The notes: generated by a model from the letters alone, not told the origin. A stretch of 64,000 nt of DNA from Psychrobacter maritimus (GCF_904846345.1 NZ_CAJHAJ010000009.1:1-64000), one strand, 5' to 3'; positions 17,606 through 26,763 are shown, counted from the first letter of the stretch. Program-made: numbers and translations.

Positions 17606-18127
17606 TTAGCTCACCATATACTGACTAAATTCTTTGCGCAGCTTAGCAAGTTTTGGCGGTATGGCAAAGTTGCAGTAAGCCTGCCCCGGATTGCGATTAA
17701 AAAAGTCTTGATGGGTTTCTTCGGCTTTATAAAACTCAACAGCAGGATGTACTTCTGTGACCACATTGAGCCCCATATCACGCAGTTTATTAATCGTACG
17801 GTCGACGGTTGGTTTTTGCGCTTCATCGGTATAGAAAACCACGCTGCGATATTGGCTGCCGACATCGTTACCTTGGCGGTCCATGGTGGTGGGATCGTGA
17901 GTAGCAAAGAACACATCGAGTACCACTTCTAAGGGTACGATAGATTCATCAAATGCAACTTTAATCACTTCAACGTGGCCTGTATCACCGCCGCAGACTG
18001 CTTCGTAATTGGCAGAAACGGCATCACCGCCCATATAACCTGAAACGACAGATTGCACGCCTTTTACCGATAAAAATACCGATTCGGTGCACCAAAAGCA
18101 GCCACCGCCTAATATAATGGTTTGCAT
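17606..18127 (-). CDS. msrA: Peptide-methionine (S)-S-oxide reductase
   Basis: Reduces methionine-S-sulfoxide in proteins and free methionine. The protein starts MQTIILGGGCFWC with catalytic Cys10 in GCFW. Conserved GYMGGDAVSANYEAVCGGDTGHVEVIKV, FFATHDPTTMDRQGNDVGSQYRS and a C-terminal AYCNF with a candidate resolving Cys are present. At 173 residues it has the normal single-domain length. The open frame extends 18 codons further upstream, but AGGAACAATT directly before the ATG at 18127 fixes the start. Confidence 0.95.
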   Translation of the reverse strand: MQTIILGGGCFWCTESVFLSVKGVQSVVSGYMGGDAVSANYEAVCGGDTGHVEVIKVAFDESIVPLEVVLDVFFATHDPTTMDRQGNDVGSQYRSVVFYTDEAQKPTVDRTINKLRDMGLNVVTEVHPAVEFYKAEETHQDFFNRNPGQAYCNFAIPPKLAKLRKEFSQYMVS

Positions 18128-18377
18128 AATTGTTCCTATTATTCTAACGATAAAATATGCGCTAAATAGTGTGTTTAACAAATAGCCCTTATCTTAAAGG
18201 TATTTGATTAAAAAATTCTCTATTCAGCAATATACATTTAGCTTAGCAGGGCAGTTGCCCGCGATAAGTAACAAACAGTAATGTTATAATGGGCTTTTGC
18301 TATCTAAAAATGTCTTAAAAACCATTAATGCCATACTCTTTCATTATAGTTCTGTTATCAAAAATCAAAGTTACATT

Positions 18378-18413
18378 ATCAAAAAACGAACCACCATCAA
18401 AAAACGAGCCACC
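18378..18413. repeat. Two 18-bp tandem repeats immediately before cmoA
   Basis: Unit atcaaaaaacgaaccacc is repeated directly with one mismatch (18378-18395, 18396-18413). The second copy ends 2 bp before the cmoA ATG and therefore occupies the ribosome-binding region. Confidence 0.9.
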
Positions 18414-18415
18414 CC

Positions 18416-19237
18416 ATGAGCCATACCAAGCCAACTACTGTTGTTAATAACACCGTTAAAAACGATACCGTTAAAAACGACATCATTAAACATGACACCT
18501 TATTTACCACGCCACTCGATAAAGCGGCGCGTTTTTCTTTTGATGAACAAGTGGTGGCATGTTTTCCCGATATGATTCGCCGTAGTGTACCCGGTTATGG
18601 TCAGGTGCTAGCGATGTTGCCGATATTTGCCCGTCGCCATTGTAAGTACCGCCAACAGGACAATAATGGGCAACGCGTCAGCCGTGTGTATGATTTGGGC
18701 TGCTCATTGGGTGCGGCAAGTATGGCGTTGGCAGGCGAGTTTGAGCCGCAAGATTTACAGATTAAAGCGATTGATATCTCACCAGCGATGACCACAGAAG
18801 CGAGTGCTTTATTAACGGAAAATTATCCAGCGCATAATATTGAAGTGATCACCGCTGATATTCGTGATGTTGAGTTTGAGCCATGCGATATGGTCATTCT
18901 TAATTTGACGCTGCAGTTTTTGCCCGCTGCCGATAGAGTGGCGGTATTAGAGAAAATTTATGCAGCATTAAGTGAAGGTGGAATTTTAGTATTAACCGAA
19001 AAAACCCATGCTTTTGACGAGCAGTATGATGCGTGGTTGGTTGAGCGTTATTACGACTTTAAACGTGCCAATGGCTATACCGAGATGGAAATCAGCGGCA
19101 AACGTAATGCGTTAGAAAACGTTTTGATTACTGATACCTTGGATGAGCATCATGCGCGTCTAGCGCAAGTTGGCTTTGAGCGTCATCTGACGTGGTTTCA
19201 GTTTTTAAACTTTGTCTCTATTGTGGCGTTTAAATAA
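18416..19237 (+). CDS. cmoA: Carboxy-S-adenosyl-L-methionine synthase
   Basis: Makes carboxy-SAM from SAM and prephenate for cmo5U34 tRNA modification. Characteristic segments are [35 protein letters not shown] (SAM site), [11 protein letters not shown] and [12 protein letters not shown]. The ~25 N-terminal residues before [14 protein letters not shown] contain pentapeptide repeats encoded by a 15-bp tandem repeat. No good Shine-Dalgarno is seen before the ATG; that region is occupied by an 18-bp repeat. cmoB follows after 73 bp. Confidence 0.95.
   Translation: MSHTKPTTVVNNTVKNDTVKNDIIKHDTLFTTPLDKAARFSFDEQVVACFPDMIRRSVPGYGQVLAMLPIFARRHCKYRQQDNNGQRVSRVYDLGCSLGAASMALAGEFEPQDLQIKAIDISPAMTTEASALLTENYPAHNIEVITADIRDVEFEPCDMVILNLTLQFLPAADRVAVLEKIYAALSEGGILVLTEKTHAFDEQYDAWLVERYYDFKRANGYTEMEISGKRNALENVLITDTLDEHHARLAQVGFERHLTWFQFLNFVSIVAFK
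18452..18496 (+). repeat. Three 15-bp tandem repeats in the cmoA N-terminal coding region
   Basis: Units accgttaaaaacgat (18452-18466), the same ending in c (18467-18481), and a diverged third (18482-18496) encode [15 protein letters not shown]. The reading frame is preserved because the period is 15. Confidence 0.93.
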
Positions 19238-19310
19238 CACTTAATCAGCGCAAATTTTTCGCCAAATCGAAGTTTTTATCAGTGCTTTATCAATACGGTA
19301 GCCGCCCTTT

Positions 19311-20342
19311 ATGCTTAACGACACCATCACCCACGCTGAACGTGAATTATATTTGACCTTGCTAGCACTGGCACAGCAGCAGCCGAGCGCTTATGAGTGG
19401 CTAACGCGGTTACCGACATGGCTCAATGACATAAAAGATAAAGCCAATTACGCTCACGCACCCGCTTATCAAGCATCGGTAGCACGATTGCCAGAAATAA
19501 CAGTCAATGATGTCGACTTAGACAACGATGTCTTGACGGTTGCCGCTAATCTCAGCGACTCTGAGCGTAAACAAACAATGGCACTGTTAAAGCAGCTAAT
19601 GCCGTGGCGGAAAGGGCCTTTTCAGATTGGTGGTCGGATTGGTAGTGACGAGTCCGCTATAAAAATCGATACCGAATGGCATAGCGATTGGAAATGGCAG
19701 CGAGTGTTGCCGCATTTAGGCAATTTAAAAGGTCGGCGCGTATTGGATGTGGGCGGTGGCTCAGGTTATCACGGTTGGCGGATGGCAGGCGCAGGAGCGG
19801 AGACAGTTATTATCATTGACCCATCATGCCTGTTTTATCATCAGTTTATGGCAATTCGCCATTTTGTTGGTAATGCTGACAATCACCGTACCCATTATAT
19901 TCCGGTACCGCTTGAAGCTTTGCCGGAGCACAGTCAGCTATTCGATACGGTATTTAGTATGGGCGTGCTCTATCATCGTCAATCGCCGTTTGAGCATTTG
20001 CAACAGCTAAAAGGTCAGTTGGTTAAAGGTGGCGAGCTGGTGCTTGAAACCTTGGTTATCGATGGCGATGCCAATACCGTACTCGTGCCGCACGACCGTT
20101 ATGCCCAGATGAATAATGTCTATTTTCTGCCATCGGTCGATGCACTCATTGGTTGGTTAGAAAAAGCAGGATTTACCGAAGTACGCTGCGTCGATGTTGC
20201 CGTTACTTCTACCGCTGAGCAGCGCAAAACCGAATGGATGACTTATCATTCGTTGGCGGATTTTTTAGACCCTAATGATGCCAGCAAAACCATCGAAGGC
20301 TATCCAGCACCGAAACGTGCGACCCTCATTGCAAAAAAATAA
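19311..20342 (+). CDS. cmoB: tRNA U34 carboxymethyltransferase
   Basis: Transfers the carboxymethyl group of carboxy-SAM to 5-hydroxyuridine at tRNA position 34. The 343 residues match the CmoB family: MPWRKGPFQIGG, IDTEWHSDWKWQRVLPHL, RVLDVGGGSGYHGWRMAGAG (SAM motif I), FDTVFSMGVLYHRQSPFEHL and NNVYFLPSVDALIGWLEKAGF. Second gene of the cmoAB pair. Confidence 0.96.
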   Translation: MLNDTITHAERELYLTLLALAQQQPSAYEWLTRLPTWLNDIKDKANYAHAPAYQASVARLPEITVNDVDLDNDVLTVAANLSDSERKQTMALLKQLMPWRKGPFQIGGRIGSDESAIKIDTEWHSDWKWQRVLPHLGNLKGRRVLDVGGGSGYHGWRMAGAGAETVIIIDPSCLFYHQFMAIRHFVGNADNHRTHYIPVPLEALPEHSQLFDTVFSMGVLYHRQSPFEHLQQLKGQLVKGGELVLETLVIDGDANTVLVPHDRYAQMNNVYFLPSVDALIGWLEKAGFTEVRCVDVAVTSTAEQRKTEWMTYHSLADFLDPNDASKTIEGYPAPKRATLIAKK

Positions 20343-20474
20343 CTATTGCAAAGAAGGGGTTAGACTGCAAACAGAGGATTAGAGCTACGAATTTCGCACA
20401 AGGCTGTCATTACTTTTAAATGCGATGTTTCTAAAATGAGCAGTGTTTTGAGAAATAGCTATGGCAAATACCGA

Positions 20475-20693
20475 TTAAATAAACCAGCGTTTAAATGCCA
20501 TTTCTATTAAAACCTTGAGGATAAAACCAATAAAGCCTGCACCAAGAGCTAAAAACATCCAAAAAGTACCCGCACGACCCGCTTCAGATTGTTTTGATAG
20601 GTCCCAAATGATAAAGAATAAAAAGGCAATAAAAATGGGCAATAAAATATACATACCCCAACTGGTGACGGTACTGGCTGCAATAGCAAACAT
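20475..20693 (-). CDS. DUF2788 family small membrane protein
   Basis: Seventy-two residues with two hydrophobic helices separated by a short charged loop (IIWDLSKQSEAGRAGTFWMF). The pattern matches DUF2788, a family of unknown function common in gammaproteobacteria. The RBS is TAGGATAAAACC before the ATG. It stands alone, convergent with cmoB. Confidence 0.78.
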   Translation of the reverse strand: MFAIAASTVTSWGMYILLPIFIAFLFFIIWDLSKQSEAGRAGTFWMFLALGAGFIGFILKVLIEMAFKRWFI

Positions 20694-21080
20694 GGTTTTA
20701 TCCTATAGATGAAAGTGTAAAGTGGCGCACGCTCTGAGGCTTTTTTTATGATTTTTTATAAATGAGACGATAATGTATAGAAAAAGCAGGCGATAACTGT
20801 TTTTCATTATAACGCGGAATAGAGCCGCTATAAATATTTCGCTAACGTCAGGCAACAGTAACGCTACAATCAGCCTAAACAACCCTGTATTTGCAGCCTA
20901 TAATAGCCATCATCTCCTAAGCTATGCCTATCCAGTATAAAAGTGGTAATTTTAACGCTATTTTTGGTTCAAATAGTGCAATAGCGCCTAAAGGTTGTTA
21001 TATTTATAGGTTACTTATTTTTTTTGTATTATCTTATATTTCACCAATTTTTTTGTTCATTTATCTGAGTTTATAGTCCT
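20694..21080. other. Intergenic region upstream of argS
   Basis: 387 bp between divergent DUF2788 and argS genes. It becomes strongly AT-rich toward argS. No open frame or clear hairpin is visible; it must hold both promoters. Confidence 0.5.
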
Positions 21081-22910
21081 ATGTCACAAGCCCAAATTGA
21101 TACGCTCGCCTCACTATTTGATAGTGCCATCCAAGCCCTAAAAAATGACGGCGAACTACCGGCTGATTGGCAAAACAACAGCCAAATTACACGGACAAAA
21201 GACACCAGTCATGGTGATTTTGCGAGCAATATCGCGCTAACGGCCGCCAAAGCTGCGAAAGCCAATCCGCGCCAGCTCGCTGAAAAAATCGTCAACGCCT
21301 TGCCTGAAAACCAAAATATTCGCCAAGTAGAAATCGCAGGTCCTGGCTTTATCAACGTATTTTTAAATACTGAAGCCAAATTTGCCGTGTTAGACGATAT
21401 CTTTAAGCTGCAAGAACGCTTTGGTTTAAGCAAGCAGTTTAAAGGTCAAAAAATCCAAGTTGAATTTGTCTCGGCCAATCCAACGTCTAGTTTGCACGTC
21501 GGTCATGGTCGCGGTGCCGCCTTTGGTATGAGCGTGGCAAACTTGCTTGAAGCCATTGGTTATGACGTCACGCGTGAGTATTATGTTAATGACGCCGGTC
21601 GCCAAATGGATATCTTAGCGACCAGTACTTATTTGCGTTATCTAGAAGCCAACGCTGAACCAGTCACATTCCCAGTCAATGGCTATCAAGGCGATTATGT
21701 CAGTGATATTGCTCAAACACTAAAAACCCAGCACGCTGATAGTTATGTGCATAGTTTTGCAGAAATTGCCAAAGACGTACCAGCAGATGCACAGTTTGAG
21801 ATAAATGCAGACGGCGAAAAAGTGCTGCTGTCGGGCGATAAAGAAGCCCATATCGACGGACTGATTGCCAATAGTAAAGCCTTGCTTGGTGATGGCTACG
21901 AGCTGTTTTTAAATGCAGCGCTTAGCAGCATTTTGGCTGATATCAAAGACGACTTAAATGACTTTGGCGTCCGCTATGAATGTTGGTTTAGCGAAAGATC
22001 AATCGATAGCGAGATTGAACCTGTCTTACAAATCCTAGATGAAAAAGGCTATTTGTACGAAAAAGATGGCAATATTTGGTTTAAATCGACCGATTTTGGT
22101 GATGAAAAAGACCGTGTCGTTCGCCGTGCCAATGGTCAAAGCACCTATTTTGCCTCTGATATCGCGTATCATAAAAACAAATTTGATCGCGGTTTTGATA
22201 AAGTTATCAACGTTTGGGGCGCTGACCATCATGGCTATGTCCCACGGGTGAAAGCGGCGTTAACGGCGCTTGGTATCGATGCCGACCGTCTTGATGTGGT
22301 ATTGGTACAGTTTGTCGCCTTATGGCGCGGTAGTGAAAAAGTGCAAATGTCGTCGCGCTCGGGCAAATTTGTCACCTTACGTGAGCTGCGTCATGAAGTC
22401 GGTAACGATGCCGCGCGCTTCTATTACGTCGCCCGTAAGCCTGAAGTCCACGTTGACTTTGACTTAGAGCTTGCCAAATCGCAAAGTAAAGACAACTTGG
22501 TTTTCTATATTCAGTATGCACATGCACGGGTTTGCCGCGTGTTAGAAAAACTAGAAACCAGTGGTCTGCAAGTAGACGATATTACTGGCGCTGAAAAGCA
22601 AGAGTTATTGACTGCACCGAGCGAAGAAGAATTGATTAAATTACTTGGCGCTTATCCGGCAACCTTGCTACGTGCAGCGACAGGTTATGAGCCGCATATC
22701 TTAACCAACTATCTAAAAGAGTTGGCCGCGTTATTTCATGGTTGGTACGATAGCAATCGTATCTTGCCCGTCAGCCTAACCTCGGGTGAGACGCCAAGCC
22801 AAGATGAGATGGATATGATGCAAGCTCGCCTACGCTTATCTAAGGCGGTCAGGCAGGTATTGAGTAATGGGCTTAGCTTATTAGGCTTGTCTGCGCCGTC
22901 TAGTATGTAG
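21081..22910 (+). CDS. argS: Arginyl-tRNA synthetase
   Basis: Class I aminoacyl-tRNA synthetase that charges tRNA-Arg. The N-terminal ADD1 domain spans about residues 1-110. The class I HIGH-like motif reads HVGHGRGAAFG in the VEFVSANPTSSLHVGH context (about residue 133). KMSKS is replaced by the ArgS-type variant QMSSRSGKFV. DALR-type anticodon-binding segments are at the C-terminus (about residues 470-609). GADHHGYVPRVKAAL is also typical. The RBS is weak. A SPOR-domain gene follows, the arrangement common in Pseudomonadales. Confidence 0.97.
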   Translation: MSQAQIDTLASLFDSAIQALKNDGELPADWQNNSQITRTKDTSHGDFASNIALTAAKAAKANPRQLAEKIVNALPENQNIRQVEIAGPGFINVFLNTEAKFAVLDDIFKLQERFGLSKQFKGQKIQVEFVSANPTSSLHVGHGRGAAFGMSVANLLEAIGYDVTREYYVNDAGRQMDILATSTYLRYLEANAEPVTFPVNGYQGDYVSDIAQTLKTQHADSYVHSFAEIAKDVPADAQFEINADGEKVLLSGDKEAHIDGLIANSKALLGDGYELFLNAALSSILADIKDDLNDFGVRYECWFSERSIDSEIEPVLQILDEKGYLYEKDGNIWFKSTDFGDEKDRVVRRANGQSTYFASDIAYHKNKFDRGFDKVINVWGADHHGYVPRVKAALTALGIDADRLDVVLVQFVALWRGSEKVQMSSRSGKFVTLRELRHEVGNDAARFYYVARKPEVHVDFDLELAKSQSKDNLVFYIQYAHARVCRVLEKLETSGLQVDDITGAEKQELLTAPSEEELIKLLGAYPATLLRAATGYEPHILTNYLKELAALFHGWYDSNRILPVSLTSGETPSQDEMDMMQARLRLSKAVRQVLSNGLSLLGLSAPSSM

Positions 22911-23035
22911 TATAAAGAGAGACGGCTGCTAGCCATCATCCGCCGACGACTATTTGGCAATAACAATTCGACAATGACAGTTCAACATTGATAATTCGAC
23001 AACGATAGATATATTCAGTAGGGAGAACGAGATCC

Positions 23036-23863
23036 ATGTTAGCCAAAAAACCAAAAGGTGCCACTGAAAAACGCAAAACAAGTAGTGTGTCAGGCTTATT
23101 ATGGATGTTTGTTGGGGCGGTATTGACGCTCATGATTGGGGTGTTTTTATACCTCTCACCATTGTTTAATTTTAGTCCTGCGGGCAGCGATGACGGTACC
23201 GACCCTGATAGACAAGTTCAGCAACGAGTCGATACCGACACCGATAATGGTGATTATGAGTTTTATGATATTTTGCCCAATCAAGAGATGGCAACCATCC
23301 CTGATGAAGACTTTGGGGAAGGCGGTGATAGCCAAGCAGGTCAAATCACTGACTTCGAGCCAGATGTAGTCGTTAATCAGCCTCAAAGTACGACGCCCGC
23401 TACTGATGCGGGTAACTTTGGCATCTCTGAAAATACCACTATTGAGCCGAATCGTGGCAACAATGCTAATAATGCAGCCACCAGCAGTAATGATGACGAT
23501 ATTGTCATCGTTGAAGAAGATGCGACTTACGATGGTACACCAGCTGCCAACAATACAGGCGCGAATGCAGGCGCGGCTGCGAACAAACCCAGCGCTGGTA
23601 CTGCAAGCATTCAAGCGGCCAAACCTGCTACTTATATTCTGCAAATCAACAGCTTTGGCGATGCGGATGAAGCAGATCGTCGCCGTGCCCAAGTCTTGAT
23701 GGCGGGTGTGGACGCTCGAGTGGTAAAAAATACTACAGGTAATGGTTTGCCTATCTATCAGGTTATCTCACGCCCGATGAATAACCGTCAAGCGGTTGCC
23801 ACCGCCCAGCAACGCCTACAAAATAATGGTATAGATTCTATCATTGTCGAACAGCGTCGTTAG
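23036..23863 (+). CDS. SPOR-domain cell-division protein (FtsN-like)
   Basis: Bitopic inner-membrane protein, probably FtsN-like: it would bind denuded septal peptidoglycan and activate the divisome. A short basic cytoplasmic tail (KKPKGATEKRK) is followed by one membrane helix (about residues 20-45), a long low-complexity acidic and Asn/Ala-rich periplasmic linker (about 50-195), and a C-terminal SPOR domain (about 198-275; YILQINSFGDADEADRRRAQV ... YQVISRPM ... ATAQQRLQNNGID). RBS AGGGAGAACGAGATCC. It lies 125 bp after argS, as in relatives. Strict orthology to FtsN is inferred from context. Confidence 0.85.
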   Translation: MLAKKPKGATEKRKTSSVSGLLWMFVGAVLTLMIGVFLYLSPLFNFSPAGSDDGTDPDRQVQQRVDTDTDNGDYEFYDILPNQEMATIPDEDFGEGGDSQAGQITDFEPDVVVNQPQSTTPATDAGNFGISENTTIEPNRGNNANNAATSSNDDDIVIVEEDATYDGTPAANNTGANAGAAANKPSAGTASIQAAKPATYILQINSFGDADEADRRRAQVLMAGVDARVVKNTTGNGLPIYQVISRPMNNRQAVATAQQRLQNNGIDSIIVEQRR

Positions 23864-23881
23864 ACTTACAGCATTGATTAA

Positions 23882-23909
23882 AAAAAGCGTCACGGTGGCG
23901 CTTTTTTTA
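23882..23909 (+). terminator. Terminator after SPOR-domain gene
   Basis: Hairpin agcgtca-cgg-tggcgct (one G-U pair) flanked by A6 and T7. It ends the argS-SPOR transcript. Confidence 0.9.
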
Positions 23910-23966
23910 TCCCTTTTTTTTGATATATTTTTTGGCATCTTTTATCAAACTTAACATAAGAGCATC

Positions 23967-25064
23967 ATGATGACTGTGACACCTTCAGAAACTGCATCCG
24001 TCGGTATGATTCGAGCTTTTTTTCAAAAATATTTTATCGATGCTTTCACTGGCATGGCGTTAGGATTGTTTGTTACCCTGATTGCCGGTCTTATCATCTC
24101 GCAAATCGGTGGCTGGTTAAACTTGCCCGCCTTGGTTGCGGTTGGAAAACTGGCCTCAGTATTAATGGGTGCGGGTATCGGTGTCGGTATCGCTTACTAT
24201 CTTAAAGCGCCAACGTTAGTGATGCTAAGCTGCTTGGTTGCAGGGATGCTTGGTGCGCATTCTGAAGCTTTGATGGCAGGCAACTTATTTATCGCGCAAG
24301 AAGCCGGTCCAGCAACCTTTGCTGCTGTGCCCGGTAATCCGATTGGTGCTTATTTGACCTCAGTATTTGCTTATCGTGCAGGTACTTGGGTCGCGGGCAA
24401 AACCAAGCTCGATATTTTGCTGATACCATTGTTAGTATGTACGGTGGCCCTAATCGTCTGTGCGCTGCTTAATCCTCCGGTCGTTGCTGCGGTCAATGCG
24501 ATTGGTCAAGGCATTCAAGCCGCAACTGAATTGCAGCCATTATTAATGGGTATCGTGATAGCAGTCGTCGTTGGGATTTTATTAACACTACCGACCTCAA
24601 GCGCCGCTATCTGTATCGCTATTGGGCTTGGCGGCTTAGCGGGTGGGGCGGCGGTCGTTGGCTGTGCGGCGCATATGATTGGTTTTGCGGTAGCCAGTTT
24701 TAAAGATAACGGCGTCAGTGGCGTCATATCTCAAGGACTTGGCACCAGTATGCTACAAATCCCTAATGTGCTTAGAAAACCGATTGTTTTACTGCCAGCC
24801 GTTATCGCCAGTGCTATTGTTGGTCCTATCGCAACCGTTGGCTTTGGGCTGGCTTGTACGGCGACTGGTGCTGGTATGGGTACGGCAGGATTGGTCGGGG
24901 TATTTGGCGTCATTGAAGCATCACAAGGAATTATGAGTAGCGCTCAATTATGGACGGCGATTATTTTATTGATGTTTATTTTACCTGCGCTCATCGCTGG
25001 GGTGGTCGCTTATGTGATGCGCCGCCTTGGTTGGTTGGTCGATGGCGATATGAAACTGCCTTAA
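23967..25064 (+). CDS. PTS-IIC-like membrane permease (EIIC_2 family)
   Basis: 365 residues with about ten hydrophobic segments, resembling the PTS_EIIC_2 family (putative sugar-permease subunit). Typical are FIDAFTGMALGLFVTLIAG, LPTSSAAICIAIGLGGLAGGA and the terminal GVFGVIEASQGIM region. There is no EIIA, EIIB, HPr or EI gene nearby. Members of this family often occur as single genes, so phosphotransfer and substrate are unproven. Two adjacent ATGs (23967, 23970) follow AAGAG. Confidence 0.78.
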   Translation: MMTVTPSETASVGMIRAFFQKYFIDAFTGMALGLFVTLIAGLIISQIGGWLNLPALVAVGKLASVLMGAGIGVGIAYYLKAPTLVMLSCLVAGMLGAHSEALMAGNLFIAQEAGPATFAAVPGNPIGAYLTSVFAYRAGTWVAGKTKLDILLIPLLVCTVALIVCALLNPPVVAAVNAIGQGIQAATELQPLLMGIVIAVVVGILLTLPTSSAAICIAIGLGGLAGGAAVVGCAAHMIGFAVASFKDNGVSGVISQGLGTSMLQIPNVLRKPIVLLPAVIASAIVGPIATVGFGLACTATGAGMGTAGLVGVFGVIEASQGIMSSAQLWTAIILLMFILPALIAGVVAYVMRRLGWLVDGDMKLP

Positions 25065-25097
25065 ATTAATCAAATTATCCTAAGCATCAATAATTAT

Positions 25098-25133
25098 AAA
25101 AAAGCCCAGCTATTCAAGTAGCTGGGCTTTTAT
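25098..25133. terminator. Bidirectional terminator between convergent genes
   Basis: A perfect 13-bp stem (25100-25112 with 25119-25131), loop ttcaag, flanked by A and T runs. It can serve the EIIC-like gene (plus) and the cytochrome gene (minus). Confidence 0.92.
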
Positions 25134-25159
25134 ATTATATAACTTATGAGCTTTTTTAA

Positions 25160-26155
25160 TTAACGACGGACATCTTTTGGTGCATCGCCGTTTGGCCAAT
25201 CTTTGTCTTTGTTGGCTTTTACAGGGCGTGGCAAGTGGGTAAAGTAGGCGGCAATATCGACCGCTTCTTGGTCACTTAGCGTATTACCTTGTCCAAATGG
25301 CATTTTACCTTTGATAAAGGCGGCGGCAGTATAAGTACGTGCCATCCCTGCGCCATCATTAAAGGATTTATCGCCAGCTACCGCAGGATAGATATAAGTA
25401 CCATCGTCATTATATTGACCTTCGCCATTATCACCGTGACAAACGCTACATTTTTCTGCAAATAGCTTTTCGCCCGTTTCAGGGTTTGGCTCTAACTCTT
25501 TATTTACTTTGACAAATCCACGACCTTCAGGAGATACGCCGACGGGCATATCTTGCGACAGCCAAGTCATATAAGAGATAATGGCGTTCATATCATCTGA
25601 GCCCAAATCAAGCGCTGTACCGTTCATTGAGCGTTCAAAACAACCATTGACACGCTCTTGCAAGGAGTTGATACGACCTCCGCGCGAACGATAAATAGGG
25701 AAGATGCCCGGCAGACCATTCCATGGCGCCGCAAACGCTTCTGAGCCGTTGCCTAAATGACAGCTGGTACAGTTGAGCTGGTTACCAACGTTATTTGGCA
25801 TCTCTTTATAAGTATGATTGACAATCTGTAAACCTCGACGAATGGCGGCACCGCGCTCGTCATCTGGGATGGTAGATTCGTCTGGCATATTAATCGCTGG
25901 TTTGCCGCCTGCTGCGCCTGCCGCATCACCGCCGCCTGCGCTAGCGCTCATATCACTGGCAGCTGGCATATTGCCTTTTAGCGTTTCGGCACGGGCTTCG
26001 AGGGCTTTAACGCGAGCCAAGGCTTCTGCTTCTTCCAAACGGTCAACGGCTTTGGTCTCATTGCTATTACTACAGCCGGCCATACTGACAGCGCTGATGG
26101 CAAAGATAGTGGCTACTAACAGGGATGAGGGCTTGGCACGTGGAAAGTTTATCAT
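25160..26155 (-). CDS. Dihaem c-type cytochrome lipoprotein, TsdA-like (thiosulfate dehydrogenase family)
   Basis: 331 residues. Signal peptide with lipobox MAGC (Cys28) indicates an outer- or inner-membrane lipoprotein. A short coiled coil (residues ~33-62) and a Gly/Ala-rich linker precede two cytochrome c domains with haem motifs CTSCH (129-133) and CSVCH (236-240). The first domain has LQERVNGCFERSMNG, matching the TsdA region whose Cys is an axial haem ligand (here Cys172), and YMTWLSQDMPVGV. TsdA oxidises thiosulfate to tetrathionate (or the reverse). The TsdA similarity is clear in the first domain; activity is inferred. No other sulfur-oxidation genes are nearby. Confidence 0.78.
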   Translation of the reverse strand: MINFPRAKPSSLLVATIFAISAVSMAGCSNSNETKAVDRLEEAEALARVKALEARAETLKGNMPAASDMSASAGGGDAAGAAGGKPAINMPDESTIPDDERGAAIRRGLQIVNHTYKEMPNNVGNQLNCTSCHLGNGSEAFAAPWNGLPGIFPIYRSRGGRINSLQERVNGCFERSMNGTALDLGSDDMNAIISYMTWLSQDMPVGVSPEGRGFVKVNKELEPNPETGEKLFAEKCSVCHGDNGEGQYNDDGTYIYPAVAGDKSFNDGAGMARTYTAAAFIKGKMPFGQGNTLSDQEAVDIAAYFTHLPRPVKANKDKDWPNGDAPKDVRR

Positions 26156-26523
26156 TGGAATATCCTTATGTTAGAAAATAATATGTAAATCTATATTTAT
26201 ATGATAGTTTGGTCGTCATGATGGCAAAACTTATTTTAAGATTTTAGCTAAATAAATGGCTCGGATTTCAGTATTGATCAATGCCAACATAGTTGGCGTC
26301 ATATCATTCAACTTATCGCTACTGCCTAATATTAGCTATTAATCCGCTTGATTCTGCCTATCAAAACTCGACCAGTAATTAATCTGTAATTTGCTAGTAA
26401 CATAATTGTATCAAATACAAATACAAATACGTAAAGTGTTTTTAAATTGAAAAAGAACACTAAAGCGACAAATGATGCCAACAGATGGTGAACGTTCTAA
26501 ATAGCAAAGCATACTACTTTTAC

Positions 26524-26565
26524 TAAAAAGCGCGTAAATATGAAAATATTTACGCGCTTTTTTTG
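26524..26565. terminator. Strong symmetric terminator hairpin with GAAA loop
   Basis: A perfect 16-bp stem (26526-26541 with 26546-26561) closes a gaaa tetraloop. The plus side continues in T8; the minus side in T5. It lies ~200 bp beyond the stop of the SDR gene (minus) and could end that transcript, or an unannotated plus-strand transcript. Confidence 0.88.
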
Positions 26566-26620
26566 ATGAAGACATTTTAATATAGTAAGTGCAAAATAAA
26601 ATCGATACGTTAGTATTCTT

Positions 26621-26697
26621 GTGCTAATGGGATAGATTTTTCTTGCTTGCTGTTCGCAGGCGTGACAGAGGCTGCAAAAAACTCACCCCGTTAGCAC
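26621..26697. repeat. Palindromic intergenic element, copy A
   Basis: Ends gtgctaa.../...ttagcac are complementary, and the two halves remain partly complementary to the centre. The inner blocks cttgcttgctgt and agaggctgc are shared in order and spacing with 62195-62274. Noncoding; lies ~65 bp past the stop of the SDR gene. Confidence 0.75.
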
Positions 26698-26763
26698 TTT
26701 GTATCGGTTTTAGATCGGATAAACGACAGCTGTTTAACTTATTATCGTTTATCTGCCGCTATA

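Larger units (their letters stand above)
26156..26763. other. Intergenic region with a bidirectional terminator and a palindromic repeat
   Basis: 608 bp between two minus-strand genes. It holds the promoter of the cytochrome gene (right of 26155), a short aaatac triplication near 26415, a very strong hairpin at 26526-26561 and a ~77-bp palindromic element at 26621-26697. No open frame of note. Confidence 0.6.

Noticed and set aside
18128-18181. Upstream extension of msrA
   Set aside because: The conserved MsrA N-terminus and its RBS are at 18127.
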